A stretch of DNA of 64,000 nt from an uncultured Bacteroidales bacterium (GTDB taxonomy: Bacteria; Bacteroidota; Bacteroidia; Bacteroidales; Paludibacteraceae), in NCBI GenBank assembly GCA_902769535.1, contig CACXPH010000007.1:1-64000 (forward strand), in the 5' to 3' direction. The notes under the pieces were generated by a model. It saw only the letters and a list, made by a program, of their open reading frames with translations, had not been told where the DNA came from and searched no databases. Below, piece by piece: positions 1 to 10,100 of this stretch (positions are counted from its first letter, which is position 1; every line of letters starts with the position of its first letter). The position numbers and the translations under genes are program-made.

Positions 1-58
1 GTTTGCTTTCTGATTCACGGCCGTTCTTAGAACTACCGACACCTTTCTTGTGAGCCAT
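1..58 (-). CDS. rpmA: Ribosomal protein L27, N-terminal part (cut by window edge)
   Basis: The first 19 residues are visible (MAHKKGVGSSKNGRESESK), which is the highly conserved basic start of bacterial L27, a 50S subunit protein near the peptidyl-transferase centre. The ATG lies 17 bp downstream of the L21 stop codon, the usual rplU-rpmA order, so the two are one operon. The rest of the gene lies outside the window. Confidence 0.93.
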   Translation of the reverse strand, partial: MAHKKGVGSSKNGRESESK

Positions 59-75
59 ACTGGTTGTCCTTTCTT

Positions 76-396
76 TTAAGCAATAACAATTTCTTTAACT
101 ACTACGTTGGTCAGGTCTTGACGATGACCGTTGAGTTTACGATAACCTTTACGACGTTTCTTGTGGAAAACCAAGATTTTGTCGCCACGGCACTCGTTGT
201 CGAGTACTTCGCAAACTACTTTTGCACCCTTTACATACGGTGCACCAACTTTTACTTTACCCTCGTTGTCAAGGAGCAGAACGTTTTCAAACTCAACGGT
301 TGCGCCTTTCTCGAGCTCGTTCATGCGATTGATGAACAGTTTCTTGCCAGCTTCTACCTTAAACTGCTGGCCTTTCATTTCTACAATTGCGTACAT
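76..396 (-). CDS. rplU: 50S ribosomal protein L21
   Basis: The 106-residue protein begins [19 protein letters not shown], the canonical L21 opening, and ends with the basic [16 protein letters not shown] segment that contacts 23S rRNA. The length matches the family. L21 is a structural protein of the large ribosomal subunit. It is the first gene of the rplU-rpmA operon, read from a consensus promoter at 529-560, which leaves a leader of about 130 nt. That leader contains a perfect GTGTGC/GCACAC hairpin (499-512) that could serve in translational control, though no known leader family was recognised. Confidence 0.97.
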   Translation of the reverse strand: MYAIVEMKGQQFKVEAGKKLFINRMNELEKGATVEFENVLLLDNEGKVKVGAPYVKGAKVVCEVLDNECRGDKILVFHKKRRKGYRKLNGHRQDLTNVVVKEIVIA

Positions 397-528
397 TTAA
401 ATACGTTTGTTAAATGTTAGGGCGGTGCGGCGGTCGTTATGCGAAACGACACTTATACGAGCCTAATCCGCAAAAAAATCTCAATTGCGATTTTTCTCGT
501 GTGCAAGCACACTCGACAAAAAAGCGTG

Positions 529-560
529 CAAAATTACTGCTTTTTTTTTACATGACCAAA
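529..560 (-). promoter_or_regulatory. Promoter of rplU-rpmA
   Basis: On the minus strand, TTTG (557-560), a 20-bp spacer and TAATTTTG (529-536) match the Bacteroidetes -33/-7 consensus exactly. Transcription would begin near 525, giving a leader of about 130 nt before the L21 ATG. Confidence 0.8.
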
Positions 561-587
561 TTTTTCTGCATTTTTTTGCAATTTTTC

Positions 588-1157
588 TTAAGAAAGTATG
601 ATTTCTTGGAAGAATTGCGGGCAGTGGAAGTCCGGTTTGGGCAGATTAATCGGTTGCCAACTAACAAAATGCGGTTTGTGTGTTTTGTCTGCGCACTTAT
701 AGAAATTAGCACGAAGTTTTTGCGGAAAAACGGGTGCTTGGTTCCGGAAGATGAGACGCAGCGGAATGGCGAGTTCTACCTCCCAAGACCACAGTCCGTC
801 TTTCTCTTCGAACGCCTCCCGCGGGAAGGTACATTGGCGGCGAATAAGCGCCATTTCTTCCTTTAGAAGAGGTTGTACGTCTTCGGCTCTGCCGCGGCGG
901 CGCGAGGCTACCATGGCACCGATACAGTTGGTCTCAAAATTGTAGTAATGGCGCTCTCCCGGTACTTGGCAGAAGAACTCCACGCAGGAGTCCTCCCAAA
1001 CCGGTCCCTGGTCTTCAGTCGTTACCGCGCGGAGTTGTTCGCCTTGGACGCGATAGTGGAGATACAAGTATTCGTGATCGTTGGTTACCTCGACACTCGC
1101 TTCCGGTTTCTCAGGGAAGGCGTCCGGCCAATTGACTTGATCAATTAAGAGTTTCAT
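588..1157 (-). CDS. CBM9-like carbohydrate-binding protein
   Basis: The 189-residue protein looks like a single beta-sandwich of the carbohydrate-binding family 9-like type: an opening INxVNWP-like strand, an HEYLYLHYRV strand, the acidic WEDSCVEFFCQ motif, then a YYNFETNCIG strand and a closing FVSWQPINLPKPDFHCPQFF strand. No signal peptide or membrane segment is seen. The start overlaps the stop of the sugar kinase by 4 bp (ATGA), so the two are translationally coupled and the protein is probably part of the sugar-use operon. The catalytic role is unknown; family members occur alone or attached to glycan enzymes. Confidence 0.75.
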   Translation of the reverse strand: MKLLIDQVNWPDAFPEKPEASVEVTNDHEYLYLHYRVQGEQLRAVTTEDQGPVWEDSCVEFFCQVPGERHYYNFETNCIGAMVASRRRGRAEDVQPLLKEEMALIRRQCTFPREAFEEKDGLWSWEVELAIPLRLIFRNQAPVFPQKLRANFYKCADKTHKPHFVSWQPINLPKPDFHCPQFFQEIILS

Positions 1158-2230
1158 GACAGTTTCTTAATGATGGTTTCCATCGCTTCGCGGGATTTCT
1201 CCTGCTCTTCGACGAGGCGCAGTTGTGCACGGGTGCGAACGAGGTTGTGCTCGGGATATTGGATCTTATAGTAGGTGTCACCGTTGAGCCAGTCGGTGAA
1301 GAATCGTACGGTCTGCATGTAACTGAGCAGACGGCATCCGTAAGGTAGCATCTCTTTCTCCAGCGGCGTGAGGAACGTAGCCTCTTTGAGGTAACCGCGG
1401 GTGTAGGCCTCGAAGATTTCCAGGTCCACATGGATATTATCTAAGTTCGGGTCATCCTCCAGACCTGTGTTGGCGGCAGTACGCATGAAATCACCGAAGT
1501 CGCTGAACACAAATCCGGGCATGACAGTGTCCAGATCCACGATACATATCGGTCGCCCTTTCTCGTCAAAGAGGACGTTGTTGACCTTGGTGTCGCAGTG
1601 GTTGATGTGCTTCTGCAGTTTGCCTTCGCGGAACAGCCGCTCCGCCAAGCACATCATCTCACGACGTTTGTCAATCGCGGCGATGATGTCTTTGCAAGCA
1701 GCCTTACGGCCGGCAATATCGGCGGAGAGCGCTTCGTCTAACTGCTGCAAACGGAACTCCATGTTATGGAAATTCGGGATAGACTCGCAGAGTGCATCGA
1801 AGGGTAGATCAGCCAATTGGCACTGGAATCGTCCGAACGCCTGTCCGGTCAGTTCTGCGGAAGCGGGAGTCACTTTCTCTTGCGAGGTGGCGGGTTCTAC
1901 GAGCACATAGAGACGCCAGTAGTAGCCGGCCGGAGAGCGGAAGTATAACTTACCGTCTTTGGTGGGGATGAGGCGTAAGACCTTACGCTCTATGTCGGTC
2001 TCTCCGGCAGCAATCAGTTTCTCGCGAATATGATCGGTGACCAACCGGATGTTATTCATCAGCCCGTCCACATTGGTGAACACGCGATGGTTGATGCGCT
2101 GCAAACAATAAGACGTCTCTCCGACGCGCTTGGCCGGCACGACAAAGGAGTCGTTGATAAAACCGATACGGAGCGGTTGCGGTTCTGCGACCTCATTGGG
2201 AATCGCAAAATGACTGAGAATCTCTTTCAT
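1154..2230 (-). CDS. Phosphotransferase-family sugar kinase, NahK-like (N-acetylhexosamine 1-kinase)
   Basis: A 358-residue cytoplasmic protein of the aminoglycoside-phosphotransferase/choline-kinase fold. The catalytic loop reads HCDTKVNNVLF (HxDxxxxN type) and the metal-binding motif is IVDLDTVMPG, both in the expected order near the middle. Length and motifs resemble N-acetylhexosamine 1-kinases (NahK), which phosphorylate GlcNAc/GalNAc at C1. It lies between a FucP-type permease (6 bp upstream) and a CBM9-like gene (4-bp overlap), which supports a role in phosphorylating an imported sugar. The exact hexosamine cannot be read from sequence; a related hexose or homoserine-type kinase activity is possible. 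Confidence 0.78.
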   Translation of the reverse strand: MKEILSHFAIPNEVAEPQPLRIGFINDSFVVPAKRVGETSYCLQRINHRVFTNVDGLMNNIRLVTDHIREKLIAAGETDIERKVLRLIPTKDGKLYFRSPAGYYWRLYVLVEPATSQEKVTPASAELTGQAFGRFQCQLADLPFDALCESIPNFHNMEFRLQQLDEALSADIAGRKAACKDIIAAIDKRREMMCLAERLFREGKLQKHINHCDTKVNNVLFDEKGRPICIVDLDTVMPGFVFSDFGDFMRTAANTGLEDDPNLDNIHVDLEIFEAYTRGYLKEATFLTPLEKEMLPYGCRLLSYMQTVRFFTDWLNGDTYYKIQYPEHNLVRTRAQLRLVEEQEKSREAMETIIKKLS

Positions 2231-2236
2231 GGGAGT

Positions 2237-3496
2237 TTAATCAATCTTGATGTCCGTATTCACGTTCTTGCTTCCCATCAGAGCGTACCATAAGATATAA
2301 GCGACGCCGAGGATCGGCACGATATAACTGATGAGGCAGTTATGTGCGGCTACAACGCTCTGAATATACGGAACGACACCACCACCGACAACCATCATCA
2401 TAAAGATACCGGACGCTTTGGCGGTATATTTGCCGAGTCCCTCAGTGGCCATGTTGAAGATGGAGGTCCACATGACAGAGGTGCACAGACCGCACAGCAT
2501 AATGAGCAACGCAGCTATCGGCATCTGCGCCATCTCGAAGGCCCAGTTGGTCGGCATGGCAACGGTGATAGAGTCACCCATTACCATGGCACCAGCCATC
2601 AAGAGGATAGCCACCGAAGCGACACAGGTCACCATGGTCTTACTGCTGACCTTTCCGCCGATGAACGAACCGATGGTACGTCCCACGAGCATCAGCAGCC
2701 AGTACAGACCGGCTACGAACCCTGCAGCGGCAAAACCGGCTGTCGGCTTGAGATAACTGATGAGCGTAGCAGGAATACCTACCTCTACACCGACGTAGAA
2801 GAAGATGGCTATCACGCCAAGTGTGAAATGACGGAATGCCCACGGGGTACGCTCGTAGGTCACCTGCTGTCCGGCACCTGCAGGCTCAGCAATAGGCGTG
2901 ATTAAGAGCACCAGGAAGATGAAGGCAAACACCGCCATGGCGATATACAGTACCACGTTGACGTCCGCGATGGTTTTACCGGCCAGGCTCTCACCGATGA
3001 TCGCTCCGACCAGCATAGGGGTTAACGAACCGGAGAGCGAGTTAAGTGTTCCGCCAATCATGTTCAACTGGTTACCACGGTTACCTCCGCCACCGAGAAG
3101 GTTAAGCATCGGATTGGTAACGGTGTTGAGCATGCATACGCAGAAACCGCAAATCAGTGCACCGAAGAGGTACACCATGAAACTGTCCGCTACACCGCTC
3201 AGCCATTGTACGCATATACCAGCAAGACCCAAGACGATTGCCGCCAGAGCGGTTTTCTTGTAGCCGTATTTGGATAAGATGTTTCCTGCCGGAATACCCA
3301 TCACGAGGTAGGCCAAGAAGTTAAAGAGGTTTCCTAACATACCCATGCGCTCAGCTTGCGCAGGGTCATCAAACGAGGCTCCCCAGATCTTGCCGACAGG
3401 TGCTGCAAGGTTCGTTACGAAAGAGATCATCGCATACAGAAACATCATTGCGATGATGGTAATCACGGTCAGTGATTTGGATTGTTTTGTGCTCAT
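2237..3496 (-). CDS. MFS sugar permease, FucP/GluP family
   Basis: A 419-residue integral membrane protein with about 12 hydrophobic segments. It fits the fucose/glucose/galactose:H+ symporter branch of the major facilitator superfamily, with a loop-2 like region (MGIPAGNILSKYGYKKT) after helix 2 and a long proline-containing second half. It would import a monosaccharide or amino sugar across the inner membrane. The gene sits 15 bp downstream of the secreted phosphoesterase gene and 6 bp upstream of the kinase, so import and phosphorylation are linked. Substrate is unknown; N-acetylhexosamine is suggested by the neighbouring NahK-like kinase. Confidence 0.85.
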   Translation of the reverse strand: MSTKQSKSLTVITIIAMMFLYAMISFVTNLAAPVGKIWGASFDDPAQAERMGMLGNLFNFLAYLVMGIPAGNILSKYGYKKTALAAIVLGLAGICVQWLSGVADSFMVYLFGALICGFCVCMLNTVTNPMLNLLGGGGNRGNQLNMIGGTLNSLSGSLTPMLVGAIIGESLAGKTIADVNVVLYIAMAVFAFIFLVLLITPIAEPAGAGQQVTYERTPWAFRHFTLGVIAIFFYVGVEVGIPATLISYLKPTAGFAAAGFVAGLYWLLMLVGRTIGSFIGGKVSSKTMVTCVASVAILLMAGAMVMGDSITVAMPTNWAFEMAQMPIAALLIMLCGLCTSVMWTSIFNMATEGLGKYTAKASGIFMMMVVGGGVVPYIQSVVAAHNCLISYIVPILGVAYILWYALMGSKNVNTDIKID

Positions 3497-3511
3497 ATTG
3501 TTTATTTTTAA

Positions 3512-6500
3512 TTATTTGCAATCATATGGATTGAATCTATGTCCAAGCAGGGTATATATACCGGATGCGTTACGGATATACAGGTGGCCATTCAGCAGGA
3601 ATTTCTGCACCTCAGCCGTCTGTTCTATGTTATCCAGACCGGTTCGGTCGATGACGTTCTCTGATTTCCACTGCGCTCCTGTTTCGGGTGCCGACCAGTT
3701 GTTTTGGTCATCGGCGGCAAAGGCGGCGTAGTAATAGACCTCGTCCACTATGGCCGTTGGATCCGGGCAGGTCTCTGCCGTGCCGCGATAGATCTCCGTG
3801 CCGTCAGCCGGTGAGGTCGGAAAAGCGTTCTCCTTACGAACGATGACTGTCTGCGCATAGTCCGGCGCAGGATAGATGTCGCCGCTCAGATGCAGGTCAT
3901 CTAGGTAGAACGTACCGGCTACGGCATCGCCTGTCGAGACGCCGAAGGAGATACGTACTACACCTTCCATCTGGTTGCGCTCGTCGGTGTTGCCGTACCA
4001 GTCGAACGCCAGCAGACTGCTCATGTCCAGCGTCACTTGTTTCCATTCGTTTTTGGAGAGGTTGACGCTCTCGGTGTACCACCAGTCCTCGTGACCGGCG
4101 GACATATTCTTGCACACGATACGCAGGTCGGTGTTCGTACCGTTACCTTTGAGACGAAAGGAGAGAATAGGCGTCTGATGCATATCCGTGGCGGCCGCGA
4201 ACACATAGTCCGCTGAGGCAGTAGCCCACGCGGTGGTGATGGCGTAGTTGCATTGGAGCGCACCGTCCGCCACACTGAGAGCCATCGTGGCTCCGTCTTC
4301 GCCTACCGCTTCCATCGGTGCTACACCGTCGCTGAAGTCAGTTAGCAGGTTGTCCAGATGCACCAGATGCGTCGGGTTACGCCAAGTAAGATAGTACTGA
4401 CCGTTGGCTTTGTATCCGTCCATAGCCGTCGGTGCAGGTGGCGGGGTCGTGTCTTCGAGCAGCGTGACCTCGGCTGTGTTACCTCCCATGAAACTCTGAC
4501 CACCGGAGGTAATGACGGCATAGATATAATAGTCGCCTTTCGGGAAGATGTCGCGCGTATGCCACATGAATTTTTCCTCCTTGCCCGATAGATTGGTCAC
4601 GATAGGCTTCATACCTTCTATACTGGTTGCACCGGCAGTCTGCGAGTAGTAGAACGAGACCTTGGCGTCACCCTTAGGATCGAACGTGAACCAACGGAGC
4701 ATGATGGAGTCCTCTACGTTCACTTTCTTCGAGGGTACGGTGAAGTTGACCGAAGGATTGATGACCTCGCCGTCGTGCAGGAATGTGTAGGTGTAGAAGA
4801 TGTTCCCCACCGAGTCGTAGGCTGTGAGGGCAATCTGCGATGCATCGGCAGACATGTCGAAGGTCGAGAAGCAGGAGATCTGCTTGTAGAACATCGAGTA
4901 CTGGAAGTCCTTGAGTTGCTTCTGCTGGCTGTAGTTGGCGTTTCGTCCGCAGCCCGGGCGCACATAGTGCACGCCGTCCTTATAAAGGTGCTCGAACGAG
5001 TGGTCATCGCCGGAGAGGGAGATGATACGCTTGCCCAATGCGGCATGTTTCTCGAACAGCGCACCCATTTGTCGCGGTTCGTCGGCCCACTGACCGTGAT
5101 AACCGGTAGTGTGCACACCTACGTGATGGCATATGATGATCCACGGCCGCGTGCAGGTGCCGAGGATTGAGTCTGCCCAAGCATATTGACGACTACCCAG
5201 CAAGAATTCAGGAGATGAAGGATCGCCGTTGAGGTTGAGCATAATGACATCCATGTTGCCATAAACGAAATGGAAGTACGCTTCGCAGCGCGGGTCGATG
5301 GTGTCGCCTTCGGAGGTACCCTCGTGCGGGAACTGGTGGAAATAGTCATAGAACGAAGACCAGCGGAAGGTGAACGGATCACCTGTCTCATGGTTACCGG
5401 ATGAAGACATACAAGGTACTTGGCTTAAGAACTTCTGACCCGGACTGAAATAATAGTTGTTCCAATTACGGTCATCACCCTTACTGCTGACAAAGTCGCC
5501 GTTCATGAGGGCGATGTTGCAGTTGAGATTACAGATGAAATCCTGCATGTTGGACCAGTTGTTGCACGAGTTGCCGTGTATATCGCTGATGCTATAGATA
5601 CGGAATGCTGTGCCCTGTTCCGGTGCCGTCATGGTGCTGCTGATCTTATCGAAGCGGCGGGTTGCACTGGCACCTACGGTGAAGTAATAGCGGGTGTTCG
5701 GCTGCAGGCCGGTCAGGGTGACGACATGCACGTAGCCTTCGCCTACTACGTTCCAGCCGCTGTTGGTCTGAACCTGCTGATCGAGGTTATCCGGGTCTGT
5801 GCCGTAATAGACGAGTGCGTCGGTGGCTTCCGTCTCTTCGTTCATCTGCCAGAGCACCTTGACGGAGTTCGTGGTCGGCGCCATGGAGTAGGGGTGCTTA
5901 TACGGTATATACGGGTCGTCGCTGTTGTCGTAGTTCTCATTGGACACACCCCAACGCGGGTCACCGAGGTTGCTTCCATCCGTGCCGGCACCGATAGCGG
6001 GGCTGTTCTTGTAGAGTTGGAAGTTACCTTCGGCTGCGTTCACGAAATAGGGGTTACGGTTGAGGCAGTCGATGGCTTTGGAACCGGTGCTGGTCTTCAC
6101 CGGCGCGTTGCAGGCGAGGCTGTTCTTGATGTACGAGTTCGAACCGTACACCGCGTAGCTCACTGCGCCGGAGCGCTCTTCGGGGTTCATAAAAATGCAG
6201 TTGGTGATATGCGTGTTATCCAGATTCGCAGGATAGACACCGCGCGTGTCGGTGCTGTTGTAGAACGTGCAATGGTCAATAAGGGCAGTGCCGGTGATAG
6301 CGTTCAATTCATTACCTCCATAGAGATAGATGAAACGTCCGGTACCGTTACCGCCATCGAAGGTACAATTGGTGATAAAGATGTTACGCAGTTGATTCGG
6401 TACATCGGCGGCATAGATCGTGCGAGCGGAGTTAGTCTCTGCGCCGAGACGGAAGAGACAATTATTAATATGGACATCGTAGAGCTCGTCACCGGCCAGC

Positions 6501-6814
6501 ATGCGCAGCACATCGGTGGAACTCTGAATGGTCACTCCTTGGAGCGTGAGACCCGCTTTGATCTCCATGCGGCTACTCATCTTAATCACCGGCTGCGTTC
6601 CTTCGACTGCTTGGATGGTTAGAGCAACGGTAGGGCGAATAGTAGAAGACTCGGTGTAAGTGCCTTCCGTCAGCACAAGGGTGTCGCCGGATGAGGCTGA
6701 AGTCATAGCCGCTTTGAGCGTGCCAGAACCCGGTGCAATGTTAATAGTTGCTGCCTGTATGCTCATCGCGCATGCGAGCGCGAAAAATAATAAGGCTATA
6801 AATGTGCGTTTCAT
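3512..6814 (-). CDS. Secreted beta-helix / metallophosphoesterase multidomain protein with C-terminal tail
   Basis: A 1100-residue exported protein. Order: signal peptide (MKRTFIALLFFALACAMS, about 1-21); right-handed beta-helix with DUF4957/DUF5123-like character (about 22-300, ending GSNLGDPRWG); fibronectin-III-like domain (about 315-405); calcineurin-type phosphoesterase (about 408-680) with SDIHG, MNGDFV, SSGNHET, CHH and GDDH; an Fn3-like segment; a jelly-roll carbohydrate-binding-like domain (about 820-980); and a tail with LLNGHLYIRNASGIYTLLG. The ATG at 6814 follows the consensus promoter at 6819-6850. An upstream ATG at 6862 would lie before that promoter and is rejected. It leads the cluster with the permease, kinase and CBM9-like genes, suggesting removal of phosphate from a glycan. 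The substrate is inferred, not known. Confidence 0.85.
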   Translation of the reverse strand: MKRTFIALLFFALACAMSIQAATINIAPGSGTLKAAMTSASSGDTLVLTEGTYTESSTIRPTVALTIQAVEGTQPVIKMSSRMEIKAGLTLQGVTIQSSTDVLRMLAGDELYDVHINNCLFRLGAETNSARTIYAADVPNQLRNIFITNCTFDGGNGTGRFIYLYGGNELNAITGTALIDHCTFYNSTDTRGVYPANLDNTHITNCIFMNPEERSGAVSYAVYGSNSYIKNSLACNAPVKTSTGSKAIDCLNRNPYFVNAAEGNFQLYKNSPAIGAGTDGSNLGDPRWGVSNENYDNSDDPYIPYKHPYSMAPTTNSVKVLWQMNEETEATDALVYYGTDPDNLDQQVQTNSGWNVVGEGYVHVVTLTGLQPNTRYYFTVGASATRRFDKISSTMTAPEQGTAFRIYSISDIHGNSCNNWSNMQDFICNLNCNIALMNGDFVSSKGDDRNWNNYYFSPGQKFLSQVPCMSSSGNHETGDPFTFRWSSFYDYFHQFPHEGTSEGDTIDPRCEAYFHFVYGNMDVIMLNLNGDPSSPEFLLGSRQYAWADSILGTCTRPWIIICHHVGVHTTGYHGQWADEPRQMGALFEKHAALGKRIISLSGDDHSFEHLYKDGVHYVRPGCGRNANYSQQKQLKDFQYSMFYKQISCFSTFDMSADASQIALTAYDSVGNIFYTYTFLHDGEVINPSVNFTVPSKKVNVEDSIMLRWFTFDPKGDAKVSFYYSQTAGATSIEGMKPIVTNLSGKEEKFMWHTRDIFPKGDYYIYAVITSGGQSFMGGNTAEVTLLEDTTPPPAPTAMDGYKANGQYYLTWRNPTHLVHLDNLLTDFSDGVAPMEAVGEDGATMALSVADGALQCNYAITTAWATASADYVFAAATDMHQTPILSFRLKGNGTNTDLRIVCKNMSAGHEDWWYTESVNLSKNEWKQVTLDMSSLLAFDWYGNTDERNQMEGVVRISFGVSTGDAVAGTFYLDDLHLSGDIYPAPDYAQTVIVRKENAFPTSPADGTEIYRGTAETCPDPTAIVDEVYYYAAFAADDQNNWSAPETGAQWKSENVIDRTGLDNIEQTAEVQKFLLNGHLYIRNASGIYTLLGHRFNPYDCK

Positions 6815-6818
6815 GCCG

Positions 6819-6850
6819 CAAAGGTACAAAAAATTATTGATATATGCAAA
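6819..6850 (-). promoter_or_regulatory. Promoter of the 6814-588 operon, nearly leaderless
   Basis: On the minus strand, TTTG (6847-6850), a 20-bp spacer and TACCTTTG (6819-6826) form a perfect consensus. Only CGGC separates the -7 box from the ATG at 6814, so the mRNA probably has a leader of zero to a few nucleotides. Confidence 0.78.
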
Positions 6851-6906
6851 CGATTCTGTCAAAAAAGATCAAAATGATTCAAAAAAGCAGTCTTACAATA
6901 CACCAA

Positions 6907-6925
6907 CAGCCCGAAAGCCGGGCTG
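6907..6925 (-). terminator. Hairpin downstream of the 10472-6953 unit, weak terminator
   Basis: CAGCCCG/CGGGCTG form a perfect 7-bp stem with a 5-nt loop. A T-run on the minus strand occurs only about 20 nt further on, so it may be an inefficient terminator or a processing/stability hairpin between the two giant-protein genes. Confidence 0.45.
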
Positions 6926-6952
6926 CTGATGTAGAATAGTTTGTTCGAATGA

Positions 6953-7144
6953 TTACAGCGGATCAATCGTTGTTCCACCAGGGACCTCACTTCCTCCGCC
7001 AAGAGTACCGCCTCCTACATTCAAACTTGGATCTGTCGAGCTTCCAGCGCATATGAGACCTGCATGGAAAGCCACAGTTGTTGTGTTGGGATAAATATAT
7101 TGCTTTTTCTCTGCCGCAAGGGCGCGATTAACTTCGTATTTCAT
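6953..7144 (-). CDS. Small Gly-rich peptide, unknown function
   Basis: A 63-residue protein, not assignable to a known family. The N-terminal half is charged and Ala/Lys/Glu-rich (MKYEVNRALAAEKKQYIYP), then a short segment TTTVAFHAGLICAGS, then a low-complexity tail of Gly, Ser, Thr, Pro and Asp. There is no classical signal peptide. The ATG is 19 bp after the stop of the 1102-residue beta-helix gene, so it is cotranscribed with it. Small proteins of this layout (leader-like start, L-x-AG-S step, Gly-rich end) seem recurrent in Bacteroidales, but I know of no assigned role. The long open frame and tight spacing favour a real gene. Confidence 0.6.
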   Translation of the reverse strand: MKYEVNRALAAEKKQYIYPNTTTVAFHAGLICAGSSTDPSLNVGGGTLGGGSEVPGGTTIDPL

Positions 7145-7163
7145 AATTCTAAGTATTTAGAGG

Positions 7164-10100
7164 TTATTGAATCTTTACACCCATTACGTTGTAACGAACG
7201 CCGTCACGGATGATGATGAGTTGGCCGTTTTCAATGGTCTTAACGGAACCGTTGCTCTGTGTCTCTACGAGTTCAAACGCTGTAGTCGAGCCATGAGGAG
7301 TTACGATGTTTGCACGTCTGATAACTTGCTGTGGGTTCGGAACATTTACATAGAAGTAAGCGCGCATACCCTTAATCGGTGTAGCTGTATTCGAGAAGTA
7401 CAGCGTGTTGTCCGTACCGAGGAAGAGGTTGTTCTCCCCTGCCGGAACTTCACCCTTGATGAACGAACCGATGAAATCAGCGTTGGTGCAAGATTTAATG
7501 TTGTAACCATCTGTTCTTTCATCTATGGTATGACCTGTTCCAAATATCGGATTTACTACATCTTGTTCCGGTTTAATCAAGTATGGTCTACCGTGTCCAA
7601 GTGAAGTGACAGAATTGAAATTCAAGTTCAAAACGTCACCTTCCAATTCAGCGGATGACAGTTCAAGTAGCTCATAGCCAGCACCAAAGACAAGTTCCAA
7701 ACTACTACTCCAATCAGAGAATGGCAAACAGATCGTGTTGTACATGCTACCCTTGAAAGTGCGTTTTAGCAAGATTTTCTTTGCATTCTCTCCATTATTA
7801 GCATGGATAACACTATTATCTGTAGCCATCTCGTCAAGGATGATAATGTTTTCTGCTACAGAAGCAGAGAGTGACAGCAAATATCCGTTTGAATTATTGG
7901 CCGGATTAGACAGCTTCAATACGTAGTTACCAGCATCCAAAAGCCATTCAGGAGAACTGATCTCTTTATCTGCTTGATTATAAGTATATTGCGGAGTATA
8001 GGTATAAACTTCCGTCTCTCCATCATATACTGCTATCGTCAAATTTGAATAATTGGTGCTACTACAATGAGCAGTGAACTTATAGAGTCCTTCATTTGCA
8101 ACAGCAATATTCCATTTAGCATATTCGCCAGAGATTGTACCAAGATGGTCTGCATCAGTAAAATGTAGTCCTTCCGCATCGGTGAATGCACGTGTACTAC
8201 AGATAGCGTCTGCTAAAGGAATATTTGCATTCGGGATGTTAACTACTGCGCCACCCTTGTAGGTAATATCAATGCTTGCAATTTTAGCAGCTGAACTGGA
8301 TTGTGTATTGGTAACTTTCACAACGTATTCGTGAGCGCTCAAATTAACATTACCCAAATCAATAGCAAGTGTTCCTGTTGACCAGTGCGTTGTTTCTGTT
8401 TCATCCAACGTGTAAATAGCGGGCTCTGCCTCGTTTTCAAACACTTCCACTCTCATCAGGTGACCATTTGTGGACTCGATGTTGATTGTTACATTATAGT
8501 TTGCTGCATCAGCGCAATCAACATTCCATTTTGCCCAACCAGTCAACGCTTTGCTCTCTGCATAAGTAATCTTTCCTCCTTCAATGCTCCAGTCGTCAGA
8601 GAGGATGGCATCTGCATTGGCAAGGAGTGAAGCCGGAGTGGTTTTCGACAAATCGATAGCGGCACCACCAGCATAGGCGAGAGTAACGCTGAGCAGCGCG
8701 GCATCGCCAATAGCGTTGCTGACCTTCATTTCGTAATTGCCTGCTTCAAGAGCGACAGCACCTACCTCAACAGGATACAAAGTTGCATCGTGACCATAAG
8801 TAGTACCGCCTTCGTCAATGCTAATCGGAGTGGATTCGCCTTCTTTGAGGAACTCAACCGCATAGTTGTGACCATACACATTTTGGATATTAACCGTTAC
8901 ATTGTATGTGCCTGCAGCTGCTACATTGATATTCCACTTTGCCCAGCCTAAAGTGTTTTCAGGATAAGTAATCTTTCCGTCAGCACGAGTTCCGTTAGAA
9001 GAGAACCACGCGTCTGCAATGTTGGTTGTACCAGGCATTGCTTGGACTTCACCACCTAAGTAAGTGAAGGTTATACCTTCAATAATCGTTGATGAGTTGG
9101 CACAATCATTTGTTAATTTGACAACATAGTTACCAGCTGCAGGTATTTCATAAGAACCAAGAACTTTATCGCCAGCGCTCCATGAATTAGAAGGCTCTGC
9201 CAAAGCTGTTCCTACCAGATTATTATCCGCGTCATATAATGCCACTTCATAACGATGACCGCTAGTGTTAGCAGCCGCTATGTTGAGTGTTACATTAACA
9301 ACACATTTGCGCTCTGCTTCTATTTTCCAAGTAGCGATACCAGCATATGATTTGTCTTGTGACTGAATGTAGTTATCTCCATTAAGTGCAAAACTACCAC
9401 TCAACATGGCCTTTTCTCCCAAGAAAATATACGAGGGTGAGAAGTCTGTCTCAGGAAGAGTTTCTGCTGAGTACCAACGCGGGTCACCGAGGTCAGAACC
9501 ATCGGTAGCAGCACCACGTGCCGGAGAGATAGACGGAGTTACCCAATTGCCAGGGAAAGAATAATCGCCATTTGCTGCGTCTGTGAAGAGAGGGTCAGCA
9601 ACGACACAGTTTTCTCTAACTGTTTCGCCTTGAATTCCGTTGGTGCTCTTGGTGTAGTTGAAAGTAAGGCAGTTACGTACGGTACCACCGTTGGTGAGAT
9701 TGATAGCTCGACTACCTGAATAACTTTCAGGTTGTGCAAAAATACAATTGGTGATAGTAACGTCACTCGTTGCAGTTCCGTCAACACCTGTTGTTATGTC
9801 AGCATAACTTGAACTGATAGAAGTGTTATGATAGAACGTACAATGGTCAACAATCACTTTCGCGTCGGCTGCTGTATTCTTAATATCAATGGGAGCGCAC
9901 CAGAAACTGCCACCATTAGCCATATTGGCAAAAGTAGAATTAGTGATAATCACACCTTTCAAAGAAGTAGTTTCAAGTCTCAAAGATACTTGTGCATTAT
10001 CATGAATATAGCAGTTGTTAATGATAAGTGAATCCAATTTTTTGTCGGATGCCCAATATACAACGGATTGATTAGGATTTCCATAAATTTCACAATTTTG

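Noticed and set aside
64..420. Open frame opposite rplU
   Set aside because: Antisense shadow of a certain ribosomal gene; no start signal or homology.
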